A DNA stretch of 18,063 nt, taken from NCBI RefSeq assembly GCF_014306155.1, contig NZ_JACRWH010000044.1, positions 1-18,063 on the forward strand. The letters run 5' to 3'. Each line of letters starts with the position of its first letter. The stretch's first letter is position 1. The stretch comes from Holdemanella hominis. GTDB taxonomy: Bacteria; Bacillota_I; Bacilli_A; Erysipelotrichales; Erysipelotrichaceae. The position numbers and the translations under genes are program-made. The notes beneath the pieces were generated by a model. The model was not told the origin of the DNA, searched no databases, and saw nothing but the letters and a program-made list of their open reading frames with translations. Shown here one piece after another: positions 1 through 7,267 of this stretch.

Positions 1-118
1 TGGACGTGAAGCAGCTGTCAGAGCATTACAGGTAGCTGGTTTAGAAATTACAATGATCAATGATGTAACACCAATTCCACACAACGGATGTCGTCCACCA
101 AAACGACCTCGTGGATAG
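1..118 (+). CDS. rpsK: 30S ribosomal protein uS11 (S11), C-terminal part
   Basis: The 5' part of this gene lies outside the window. The first whole codon is at 2 and 38 residues are visible, ending in TAG at 116-118. The residues include the typical S11 C-terminus, with DVTPIPHNGCRPPKRPRG just before the stop. uS11 sits on the platform of the small ribosomal subunit near the mRNA exit. The gene is followed after 24 bases by rpoA, the standard order in the alpha operon, so the two are very probably co-transcribed. Identification rests on the conserved tail and the neighbours. Confidence 0.96.
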   Translation, partial: GREAAVRALQVAGLEITMINDVTPIPHNGCRPPKRPRG

Positions 119-142
119 TCACCATACTAAGGAGGTGTCCAA

Positions 143-1099
143 ATGAGCACAAAGTATAAAATTTCGACTATCGAAGAAACAACAAAAGTAGGTAAATTCT
201 TATTAGAACCATTAGAATATCGTTATGGTACACCATTAGGTAATGCACTTCGCCGTGTATTATTATCTTCAATTCCTGGAGGTGCGATCTTCAGTATTCG
301 TATTGACGGCGTATACCACGAATTTACAGGTATTAAAGGGGTAAAAGAAGACGTTGCTTCAATTATTTTAAATTTGAAACAATTGATTTTAGATATTGAT
401 ATTCATGACAATGAAGTTTATACACTTCGTATTGACCAGGAAGGACCAAAAACAGTCTTAGCAGGTGATATCGAATGTCCAACAGGAGTTACTGTGTTAA
501 ACAAAGATTTACCAATTTGTACTTTGTCTGAAGGAGGTTCTATGCACATGGAACTTCAGGCTCGTTTAGGCCGTGGATTCGTACGTTCTGATGTAAATAA
601 AAGAATGTACCAAAATGAAGGACAACCTCTTGGTATTATTTATACAGATTCTCTATATTCACCAGTTAAAAATGTTAGCTATGTAGCTACACCAATTAAA
701 GGCGAAGATGGAAGTATGTATGATTCATTAGAGTTAGAAATTACTACAGATGAAACAATTAAACCGAGTGAAGCATTAGCTGTAGCAGGTAAAATCTTAC
801 GTGATCACTTATCAATTTTGGCATCAGTTGATGAAGCTAGTCTTGAAGTGAAAGAAAAAGAAGTTGAAGTTTCAGAAGAACCTGTAGCACATACTACTCA
901 TAAAATGATTGAAGACTTAGAACTATCAGTTCGTTCTTATAACTGTTTAAAACGTGCTGGTATTGCGACTGTTGATGAATTAACTCAAAAAACAGAAGAG
1001 GAAATGATTCACGTTCGTAATTTAGGAAAGAAATCATTACAAGAAGTTAAAGACAAAATTAAAGAATTAGGATTGTCTTTTAAGCAGAATAACGGATAG
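143..1099 (+). CDS. rpoA: DNA-directed RNA polymerase subunit alpha
   Basis: This 318-residue protein dimerises to start assembly of RNA polymerase, and its C-terminal domain contacts UP elements and activators. The N-terminal domain (about 1-230) has the family block TPLGNALRRVLLSSIPG at 30-46. An acidic, Glu/Val-rich linker follows (about 231-252). The C-terminal domain (about 255-312) has SVRSYNCLKRAGI at 262-274, containing the Arg that contacts DNA in E. coli, and the helix-hairpin-helix piece RNLGKKSL at 292-299. Length is normal. The ATG follows the strong site AAGGAGGT at 129-136. The gene lies between rpsK and rplQ (11-base gap), as in most bacteria. Confidence 0.99.
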   Translation: MSTKYKISTIEETTKVGKFLLEPLEYRYGTPLGNALRRVLLSSIPGGAIFSIRIDGVYHEFTGIKGVKEDVASIILNLKQLILDIDIHDNEVYTLRIDQEGPKTVLAGDIECPTGVTVLNKDLPICTLSEGGSMHMELQARLGRGFVRSDVNKRMYQNEGQPLGIIYTDSLYSPVKNVSYVATPIKGEDGSMYDSLELEITTDETIKPSEALAVAGKILRDHLSILASVDEASLEVKEKEVEVSEEPVAHTTHKMIEDLELSVRSYNCLKRAGIATVDELTQKTEEEMIHVRNLGKKSLQEVKDKIKELGLSFKQNNG

Positions 1100-1110
1100 G
1101 AGGAAATACC

Positions 1111-1473
1111 ATGTGGAATCGTAAATTGGGACGTAAAGCCGATCATCGTAAAGCATTGTTGCGTAACATGGCAACATCTTTGATTGAAAACGGACAAATC
1201 GAAACAACAGAAATGAAAGCAAAAGAATTAAGCGCTGTAATGGACTCATTAGTAACATTAGCAAAACGTGGTGATTTACATGCACGTAGACAAGCAGCAG
1301 CTTATGTTCGCAATGTAGAAGTTGATGAAGAGGGAACAACAGCTCTTCAAAAATTATTCAATGAAATTGGACCAGCATATGCAGATCGTAATGGTGGATA
1401 CACTCGTGTAGTAAAAACACGTATCCGTCGTGGAGATGCAGCTCCAATGGCAATTGTACAATTCGTTAAGTAA
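1111..1473 (+). CDS. rplQ: 50S ribosomal protein bL17
   Basis: This 120-residue protein is a large-subunit ribosomal protein near the peptide exit tunnel. It opens with the L17 signature MWNRKLGRKADHRKALLRNM and continues with ATSLIENGQIETTEMKAKEL. It ends with GGYTRVVKTRIRRGDAAPMA, again typical. Length matches bacterial L17. The ATG is 11 bases after the rpoA stop and is preceded by AGGAGG at 1099-1104. It is the last gene of this transcript: a strong hairpin and T-run follow at 1489-1519. The ECF transporter genes, truA, rplM and rpsI, which often follow rplQ in Bacilli, are not here. Confidence 0.98.
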   Translation: MWNRKLGRKADHRKALLRNMATSLIENGQIETTEMKAKELSAVMDSLVTLAKRGDLHARRQAAAYVRNVEVDEEGTTALQKLFNEIGPAYADRNGGYTRVVKTRIRRGDAAPMAIVQFVK

Positions 1474-1488
1474 TTTAATAAATAATAA

Positions 1489-1519
1489 AGGCACTGAGTT
1501 AATCAGTGCCTATTTTTTT
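1489..1519. terminator. Rho-independent terminator, end of alpha operon (probably bidirectional)
   Basis: The perfect 9-bp stem AGGCACTGA (1489-1497) / TCAGTGCCT (1503-1511) has a 5-base loop, then A and seven T (1513-1519). It ends the rplQ transcript. On the other strand the stem is followed by an interrupted U-rich run, so it can also end iadA transcription. The iadA stop codon (1510-1512) overlaps the base of the stem. Confidence 0.93.
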
Positions 1520-2571
1520 GTGATAACTTTTTGAATTTGATCTTCCTTCCAAATGACAAGATCACAATCAAATCCCTCTTTAACTTGTCCTTTATGTTTA
1601 AAACCTAATACATTCGCAACATTTTTCGTAAAGAATGGCAAAGCATTTTCATACCCAAATTCATTTTTCAGATAAATGAATTCTTTTTTTAAGTTTGAAA
1701 TTGGCGTAATACCAATTTCTTTAACGGATCCATCTTCATTGTATGTAGACCAAGATCCTTGTGCATCACTAGAAATGGTTACTTTCTCTGTATTTTGGAT
1801 TTGTTGAATGTAACTCAAAGTTTTACCATTACCATCACATGTAATGTCAATTGTACCACCCATATCAGTAAATCTTTTTGCTTCTTCAAATAAATGAGGA
1901 TTTCTTGAACAATGTGTAGGCTGGAATAATGAAATAGGAATATCGGCTTTTTCTATGGCCTTAAAGACAAGTTCTAAGGCTTGTTTTTCATCACCCATAT
2001 GAATTGTTAAATTTGCTTGTTTTCCAGCTATAAGACTCGCTGTACGAATTCTAGAAGCCAAATGAATTAATTCATCTTCTGTAATATGACTCGATCTATG
2101 ATCACTTAATGCAAGCTTAACCCCTAGAATACTATCAATAAACACAATATCGTCTTCCACTGAACTTGTTAGTGTATTACTAGGATAGGCATAGCTGCCC
2201 GTTAAGATATACGTATGTACACCTTTTTGTGTTAGTTCTTTAGCTTTCGCAAATAATTCTTTTGTGCTTCTTGTGTAACCGTCTGTTCCCAATAATCCAA
2301 TGACAGTTGTGATACCTGCATCTAATATTTCCTGTACATCTATAGGCCTAGCTCTAGAAATAAATCCGGCTTCTCCACCACCACCAGTAATATGAACATG
2401 GCGATCAATTAGACCTGGCGTTAAAATGCATCCTGTGCCATCAATTGTTTCAATTGGATAAGAAAGTTCGATATGATTATCAATTTTTTCGATTTTAGAA
2501 TCTGAAATTAATACATCTTTTACTCCCAAATTTTCAGGTGCATAAATTTGAATATTTTTAATAAGTTTCAT
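1510..2571 (-). CDS. iadA: Isoaspartyl dipeptidase (beta-aspartyl peptidase)
   Basis: This is a 353-residue amidohydrolase-superfamily enzyme. The family hydrolyses beta-aspartyl dipeptides formed by isomerised or deamidated proteins, using a binuclear metal centre in the cytosol. The IadA block PGLIDRHVHITGGGGEAGF is at 52-70, with metal ligands H58 and H60. Other expected ligands are visible: K152 in VKLALSDHRSSH, H191 in IHMGD, H220 in QPTHCSRN, and D269 in SSDAQGS. Family members are often about 390 residues, so this is a short form, but no motif is missing. A longer frame reaches 2727 but overlaps the divergent ABC-F gene; the ATG at 2571 is preferred because GAGGTG lies six bases upstream (2583-2578) and IadA homology starts there. 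Its exact dipeptide substrate is not shown. Confidence 0.88.
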   Translation of the reverse strand: MKLIKNIQIYAPENLGVKDVLISDSKIEKIDNHIELSYPIETIDGTGCILTPGLIDRHVHITGGGGEAGFISRARPIDVQEILDAGITTVIGLLGTDGYTRSTKELFAKAKELTQKGVHTYILTGSYAYPSNTLTSSVEDDIVFIDSILGVKLALSDHRSSHITEDELIHLASRIRTASLIAGKQANLTIHMGDEKQALELVFKAIEKADIPISLFQPTHCSRNPHLFEEAKRFTDMGGTIDITCDGNGKTLSYIQQIQNTEKVTISSDAQGSWSTYNEDGSVKEIGITPISNLKKEFIYLKNEFGYENALPFFTKNVANVLGFKHKGQVKEGFDCDLVIWKEDQIQKVITKK

Positions 2572-2590
2572 GCGTGTCACCTCAAAAAGT

Positions 2591-2600
2591 ATTATATAAT
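2591..2600. promoter_or_regulatory. Palindromic -10 element shared by two divergent genes
   Basis: ATTATATAAT is a perfect palindrome, so it reads TATAAT on both strands (plus 2595-2600, minus 2596-2591). It sits in the 46-base gap between the starts of iadA and the ABC-F gene. Either start point would leave a leader of only about 11-13 bases, just enough for the Shine-Dalgarno sites GAGGTG (minus, 2583-2578) and AGGTG (plus, 2608-2612). I see no convincing -35 hexamer on either side, so confidence is modest. Confidence 0.45.
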
Positions 2601-2617
2601 AAAACTCAGGTGATGTT

Positions 2618-4360
2618 ATGTTAATTTCAACAGAAAGTTTAAAAAAGAATATAAATGATAAATGCATTTTAAAAGATGCGAGTTTCACAATAGAAGATAC
2701 TGATAAAATTGCGTTGATTGGAGTCAATGGTACAGGTAAAAGTACTTTATTAAAGATACTTGCAGGTATTGAAAATTATGATTCAGGAATCATAATTAAA
2801 AAAAATGGAATCAAGATTCATTATTTACCTCAAAATCCAGAATTCAAAACGGATTGTGTTTGGGATGAAATTCAACTTGTGAATTCTAAAAATGAGCACC
2901 CCGTCGCAGAATTTGAATTAAAATCGATTCTAACGAAACTGGGTATTACAGATTATCAAAGCGCCATGTCAAATATGTCAGGTGGACAAAGAAAAAGAGT
3001 GGCTCTTGCCTTAGCACTATGCACAAGTTGTGATTTGTTGCTTTTGGATGAACCGACAAACCATTTGGATAATGATATGGTTGAATGGTTGGAAAATTAT
3101 TTGATTCGATCAAAGAGTGCAATATTTATGGTCACACACGATCGTTATTTTTTAGATCGTGTTTGTACAAAAATGATTGAATTGGATCAAGGCGACTTAT
3201 ATATTCATAATGGAAATTATGAAGTGTACTTAGAAAATAAGGAAACGCGTATTGAACAAGAAAAATTAGCAGCCCATAAACACAAGAACTTATATAAAAA
3301 GGAATTAGAGTGGGTTAGAGCGGGCGTACAGGCGCGTGGTACAAAATCTAATAGTCGACTTCAAAGGTTTGAAGAATTGCGTCAGAAACGTTTTAAACAG
3401 CAAGAAGAGTCATTAAAAATAAATGCGACTATGCAACGATTGGGGAATAAAACAATTGAATGTATGAATTTAGGATTTAATTATCCAGAAAAGTCATTAT
3501 TTCATGATTTTAACTATGTATTATTACGACAAGACCGAATAGGTATCATTGGAGAGAATGGATGTGGAAAATCTACTTTGTTAGATGTTATTGCAGGGGT
3601 GAAACAACCAACCTATGGAACCATTGAATATGGAACCACAGTTAAAATTGGATATTTCAGACAAGCGGATCAAGGTGTCGATCTAAATATGCGTGTCATT
3701 GATTATATTGAAGAAGTTTCTAAAGTCATTGAATACGATTGTATGACACTAAGTGCTTCGCAAATGCTTGAAAGATTTTTATTTCCAAGAAATATGCACT
3801 ATACCACGCTATCAAGACTATCCGGTGGAGAAAGAAGAAGACTATATCTATTAAGAGTTTTGATGCAAGAACCAAATATCCTGTTATTGGATGAGCCAAC
3901 AAATGATTTGGATATTTTGACATTAGACGTATTAGAAGATTATTTAGATGATTTCCAAGGAGCCATTATTACTGTAAGCCATGACCGATATTTTTTGGAT
4001 CGTGTTGTGGATAAAGTGTTTGTCCATCAAGAAGATGGTACTTTTAAACAGTACAGTGGAGGATATAGTGATTATTTAGTGAAATCAAAAGATGAGAATA
4101 AGAAGGTTGTTGTTCAAAAGCCGATTGAAAAGAAGAAAAGATCTCAATTATCTTATATGGAAAAAAAGGAATTGGAGCAACTTCCTGAGAAGATGGAAGT
4201 ATTAGAAAGTGAAATCGAAGCTTTAGACTATCAGATGAATGAGTGTCAAAGTGATTTTGCGAAATTAAAAGAATTAAGTGATTTGAGAGCGCAGAAAGAA
4301 GAAGAACTTGAAACTTTAACTAATCGTTGGATGGAATTAGAAGAAAAAAAGGAAGGATAA
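2618..4360 (+). CDS. ABC-F family ATPase, Uup-like
   Basis: This is a 580-residue soluble protein with two ATP-binding cassettes and no membrane segment. Cassette 1: Walker A GVNGTGKST (35-43), signature SGGQRKR (121-127), Walker B LLLDEPTNHLD (141-151), switch His in THDR (173-176). Cassette 2: Walker A GENGCGKST (312-320), signature LSGGERRR (401-408), Walker B LLLDEPTNDLD (422-432), SHDR (454-457). The inter-domain linker has EWVRAGVQARGTKSNSR (231-247), as in Uup, and a Glu/Lys-rich coiled-coil tail follows (about 510-580), also Uup-like. ABC-F proteins act on the ribosome or, for Uup, on DNA and ribosome-related processes; the role here is not proven. AGGTG lies five bases before the ATG. 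The next gene starts 7 bases after its stop. Confidence 0.9.
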   Translation: MLISTESLKKNINDKCILKDASFTIEDTDKIALIGVNGTGKSTLLKILAGIENYDSGIIIKKNGIKIHYLPQNPEFKTDCVWDEIQLVNSKNEHPVAEFELKSILTKLGITDYQSAMSNMSGGQRKRVALALALCTSCDLLLLDEPTNHLDNDMVEWLENYLIRSKSAIFMVTHDRYFLDRVCTKMIELDQGDLYIHNGNYEVYLENKETRIEQEKLAAHKHKNLYKKELEWVRAGVQARGTKSNSRLQRFEELRQKRFKQQEESLKINATMQRLGNKTIECMNLGFNYPEKSLFHDFNYVLLRQDRIGIIGENGCGKSTLLDVIAGVKQPTYGTIEYGTTVKIGYFRQADQGVDLNMRVIDYIEEVSKVIEYDCMTLSASQMLERFLFPRNMHYTTLSRLSGGERRRLYLLRVLMQEPNILLLDEPTNDLDILTLDVLEDYLDDFQGAIITVSHDRYFLDRVVDKVFVHQEDGTFKQYSGGYSDYLVKSKDENKKVVVQKPIEKKKRSQLSYMEKKELEQLPEKMEVLESEIEALDYQMNECQSDFAKLKELSDLRAQKEEELETLTNRWMELEEKKEG

Positions 4361-4367
4361 GTTTTAA

Positions 4368-5294
4368 TTGGATATGGAGAAAAGGGAATTTTTTAAACAG
4401 CCATTACATGTATTTTTACTAGCCGTGCTATGTTGTACACTATGGGGAAGTGCAGCTCCATTCATTAAATGGGGATATAAGCTATTTAATATTGAAGGTG
4501 TACCTAGTATTTTAATGTTTGCAGGCATACGTTTTACATTAGCTGGATTTTTAGTCATATTATTTGCTTCTTTCTTACAGAAAAAAGTATTAGTTGCTAA
4601 AAAAGAGAATATTCAAGGCATATGCACTCTAGCTCTTTTTCAAACGGCTGGACAGTATTTTTTCTATTATATTGGACTTTCACATACATCAGGAGTCAAC
4701 GGATCCATTATTTCAGGAACCAGTGCCTTTATATCTTTGTTAGTGGCAAGTTTAATTTTTCATTATGAAAAAATTACAGCACGAAAAGCATTAGGCTGTT
4801 TTATTGGATTCTTAGGCATTTTATTTATGAATGTCAGTGGAGCCAGTGTCAGTTTTTCCTTTGTGGGTGAAGGCTTTGTGTTGATGTCACAATTTTGTGG
4901 ATCTATATCGGCTGCCTTTATTAAGAAGTTCACACAAAATCAAAATGCCGTCCTGTTAAGTGGATATCAATTCTCTCTAGGAGGTATTCTCTTAGCTATA
5001 ACAGGCTATTTAATGGGAGGACACATTACATTTGGATTTAATCTAGGCCTTCTTGTATTGATTCATTTAGCTCTTGTATCTGCTATCGCCTATACGATTT
5101 GGGGATTGTTATTATCTGTAAATCCTGTTAGTAAGATTGGTGTCTATATGTGCGTAACACCTATCATCGGTGTGATTTTATCAAGTGTTGTATTACATGA
5201 ATCCAATCAGGCATTCCAACTATCAAGTTTAATTGCATTGTTACTGGTAAGTTTAAGTGTATTTTTAGTCAATAAAGAAACACAGACAGATTAA
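4368..5294 (+). CDS. EamA/DMT superfamily permease
   Basis: This 308-residue hydrophobic protein has about ten predicted membrane segments in two repeated halves (about 14-153 and 165-300), the pattern of the EamA family of the drug/metabolite transporter superfamily. Typical features are LWGSAAPFIKWG near residues 25-36, the SGVNGSIISGTSAFISLLVA stretch before the middle of the protein, and SKIGVYMCVTPIIGVILSS near the end. The substrate cannot be told from the sequence. Two starts are possible: TTG at 4368, ten bases after AAGGA (4353-4357), and ATG at 4374, sixteen bases after it; spacing favours TTG, giving two extra residues. The gene follows the ABC-F gene by 7 bases and is probably translationally coupled to it. 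Its stop falls in the loop of its own terminator. Confidence 0.85.
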   Translation: MDMEKREFFKQPLHVFLLAVLCCTLWGSAAPFIKWGYKLFNIEGVPSILMFAGIRFTLAGFLVILFASFLQKKVLVAKKENIQGICTLALFQTAGQYFFYYIGLSHTSGVNGSIISGTSAFISLLVASLIFHYEKITARKALGCFIGFLGILFMNVSGASVSFSFVGEGFVLMSQFCGSISAAFIKKFTQNQNAVLLSGYQFSLGGILLAITGYLMGGHITFGFNLGLLVLIHLALVSAIAYTIWGLLLSVNPVSKIGVYMCVTPIIGVILSSVVLHESNQAFQLSSLIALLLVSLSVFLVNKETQTD

Positions 5295-5307
5295 GTTCTG
5301 TCTTTTT
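5284..5307 (+). terminator. Rho-independent terminator of the ABC-F/EamA operon
   Basis: The 7-bp stem AGACAGA (5284-5290) / TCTGTCT (5297-5303) has a 6-base loop and a T-run (5303-5307), then CTTT. The EamA stop codon (5292-5294) is in the loop, so the upstream arm is coding sequence. Confidence 0.82.
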
Positions 5308-5315
5308 CTTTGCCT

Positions 5316-5344
5316 AAAAAAAGATCCTAGGCTTATCTAGGATC
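5316..5344 (-). terminator. Rho-independent terminator of the serC-serA-PHP operon
   Basis: Read on the minus strand, the perfect 8-bp stem GATCCTAG (5344-5337) / CTAGGATC (5330-5323) has a 6-base loop and is followed by seven U (plus-strand A-run 5316-5322). The PHP gene stop codon (5335-5333) is inside the loop. It stands back to back with the EamA terminator, separating convergent operons. Confidence 0.9.
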
Positions 5345-6109
5345 AAATAATTCAAAGCAGCGCCCCACATCGTTAGGATAATGAGCATCACTTGCAGTAA
5401 CAATTTTTACATTATTTTCTTTTAGGATATTTCTAAAATCAGCATTTAAGCCAATATCAGGATGATGATATGAATAATGAGCTTTAGTGTTGTCTTCCAT
5501 TTTAATGTTGTATTCATTTGCCAGACGAGCGATATGATGGTAGGTAGGATGTAAATCGTAGCCTGGATCAATCGAATACAATTTGATCACATCTGGATGA
5601 CCCACTTGATCAAAGAGATTGGATTGGATTAGTTTTTCAATAGTGTCATAGTAGGACTTATAAATATTAGAAGGATCATTTTTGTTCCAAAGTAATTCTT
5701 TAGAAAAGGCATCCATATCATATAGATAACCATTTACAGAGTGTACACTGCCAATTAGAAAGTCAAAATGGTAGTTTTTAAGAATGGAGGATAATAGACT
5801 TTCTGTTTCAGGCGTGTAACATACTTCAAGGCCAAAACGTACAGCGATGTCAAAAGTTTCTTTTTTTAATGCCTCAATTAATTTTAAATAATCATCTATG
5901 GAGTTTTTTTGTTTCTTTAAAAACCACTCTTCTTGTAATTTAGATACTTCACAAACTCTTTTATAACAGTCTTTAAATTCAAAGAATCTATGTGTGTGAT
6001 CTAATATTTGAAGATGAGTAATCCCTTTTTCTTTGGCAGCATCGATAAACTTATGAACATATTCAATGCTTAAATCACCATTTTCTAAATGTGTATGTGC
6101 ATCAATCAT
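5333..6109 (-). CDS. PHP-domain phosphoesterase (histidinol-phosphatase-like; candidate phosphoserine phosphatase)
   Basis: This 258-residue protein is a complete PHP (polymerase and histidinol phosphatase) domain with all metal-binding motifs: HTH at 5-7, DHTH at 37-40, E95 in GLEV, GSVH at 120-123, GHPD at 170-173, E205, and SDAH at 240-243. PHP phosphatases of this type use a multi-metal centre to hydrolyse phosphomonoesters and are normally annotated as histidinol-phosphatase (HisK/HisJ). No his gene is in the window. Instead it is the third gene of a serine operon, starting 9 bases after the serA stop behind AGGAT, and no SerB-type HAD phosphatase is seen nearby. I infer that it may perform the last step, phosphoserine to serine. 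A histidinol-phosphatase or a broader phosphatase remains possible. The start ATG opens the domain directly at MIDAHTH, so it is well supported. Confidence 0.82.
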   Translation of the reverse strand: MIDAHTHLENGDLSIEYVHKFIDAAKEKGITHLQILDHTHRFFEFKDCYKRVCEVSKLQEEWFLKKQKNSIDDYLKLIEALKKETFDIAVRFGLEVCYTPETESLLSSILKNYHFDFLIGSVHSVNGYLYDMDAFSKELLWNKNDPSNIYKSYYDTIEKLIQSNLFDQVGHPDVIKLYSIDPGYDLHPTYHHIARLANEYNIKMEDNTKAHYSYHHPDIGLNADFRNILKENNVKIVTASDAHYPNDVGRCFELFDPR

Positions 6110-6118
6110 AGTACCATC

Positions 6119-7267
6119 CTATTTCTTATAAGTAGATACTCTAATCATACCATTGATTTTTTCAATTGGAGAAATATCAACTTCTGAATCTAAATCAATA
6201 ATTGTATACGCAATATCTTTTTTAGATTTATTCATTAAGTTTTCAATATTAGCATCCTTAAAAATATCTGTGATTTGAGAAATCATTTTAGGCTTATTTT
6301 CATGAATACAAGTGATTCTAAATGGTGAATTCATATCCATCTTCGCATTTGGTAAATTGACAGAATTTGAAATATTTCCATAAGTTAAATAATTCATCAG
6401 TTCCTGAGCGGCTTTTAAAGCACAATTCTCTTCACTCTCTTCGGTTGAAGCACCTAAGTGAGGAATTGCGATGACTTTATCATTTTGAATAACTTTTAAA
6501 CTTGGAAAATCAGTCACATAAGATTCAACTTTGTTGTCATCTAATGCCACCAATAGAGCATCTTCATCAACGAGGCCACCACGAGCAAAGTTTAATAATT
6601 TGACGCCATCTTTCATCTTGTCAAAACTATCTTTATTGATAAAGTTTTTAGTTCCATCATTTAAAGGCACATGAATCGTAATAAAATCACATTGACGATA
6701 TAAATCATCAATATTTGTGACATGATTTACATATCGAGATAAGTTCCATGCAGCATCGACAGACATATATGGATCATATCCATAAACTTTCATACCAAAG
6801 CGTAAGGATAGATTGGCAACCTGGATACCAATGGCACCACAACCGATGACACCTAGTGATTTACCGGTTAATTCGTGTCCAGCATATTTCTTTTTTTGTT
6901 TTTCAATATCTTTTGTGATGTTCTCATTTTCTTTTTGCGTTTGGATCCATTCAATACCATGATAAATATCACGACTTGCTAGTAACATACCCGCAAATAC
7001 AAGTTCTTTTACGGCATTACTATTTGCGCCTGGAGTATTGAATACGGCAATCCCTTTTTTAGTACAAGTATCAATATCAATGTTGTTGACACCCGCACCT
7101 GCACGAGCGATAGCTTTAAGGTTGGCATTATATGTAATATCATGAAGATTGGTACTACGAACTAAAATAGCATCTTCATCTTCCATATTTTCGTTTACTT
7201 CATAATCTGGCGTAAACTGATCTAAACCAATTTGCGCAATATTATTGTAGAGCTTTATTTTAGGCAT
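6119..7267 (-). CDS. serA: D-3-phosphoglycerate dehydrogenase
   Basis: This 382-residue protein oxidises 3-phosphoglycerate to 3-phosphohydroxypyruvate with NAD, the first step of serine synthesis. It has AIARAGAGVNNID (52-64), NTPGANSNAVKEL (77-89), the Rossmann loop GVIGCGAIG (139-147) with D165 downstream as the likely NAD ribose ligand, catalytic R229 in NFARGG, and the catalytic His in PHLGAST (H270). A short ACT-like regulatory domain ends the protein (about 315-382). The usual Glu in the DVFxxEP segment is absent; VTDFPS stands there (251-256), as I recall for the short clostridial branch. An ATG at 7285 is also in frame, but the one at 7267 has GAGGAG seven bases upstream and overlaps the serC stop by 8 bases, so coupling is likely. 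Confidence 0.94.
   Translation of the reverse strand: MPKIKLYNNIAQIGLDQFTPDYEVNENMEDEDAILVRSTNLHDITYNANLKAIARAGAGVNNIDIDTCTKKGIAVFNTPGANSNAVKELVFAGMLLASRDIYHGIEWIQTQKENENITKDIEKQKKKYAGHELTGKSLGVIGCGAIGIQVANLSLRFGMKVYGYDPYMSVDAAWNLSRYVNHVTNIDDLYRQCDFITIHVPLNDGTKNFINKDSFDKMKDGVKLLNFARGGLVDEDALLVALDDNKVESYVTDFPSLKVIQNDKVIAIPHLGASTEESEENCALKAAQELMNYLTYGNISNSVNLPNAKMDMNSPFRITCIHENKPKMISQITDIFKDANIENLMNKSKKDIAYTIIDLDSEVDISPIEKINGMIRVSTYKK

Noticed and set aside
1067..1339. Minus-strand frame of 90 residues over rplQ
   Set aside because: Antisense shadow of rplQ with no ribosome-binding site or recognisable protein.
2572..2727. Upstream start for iadA
   Set aside because: It overlaps the divergent ABC-F gene and lacks homology; the ATG at 2571 has a ribosome-binding site.
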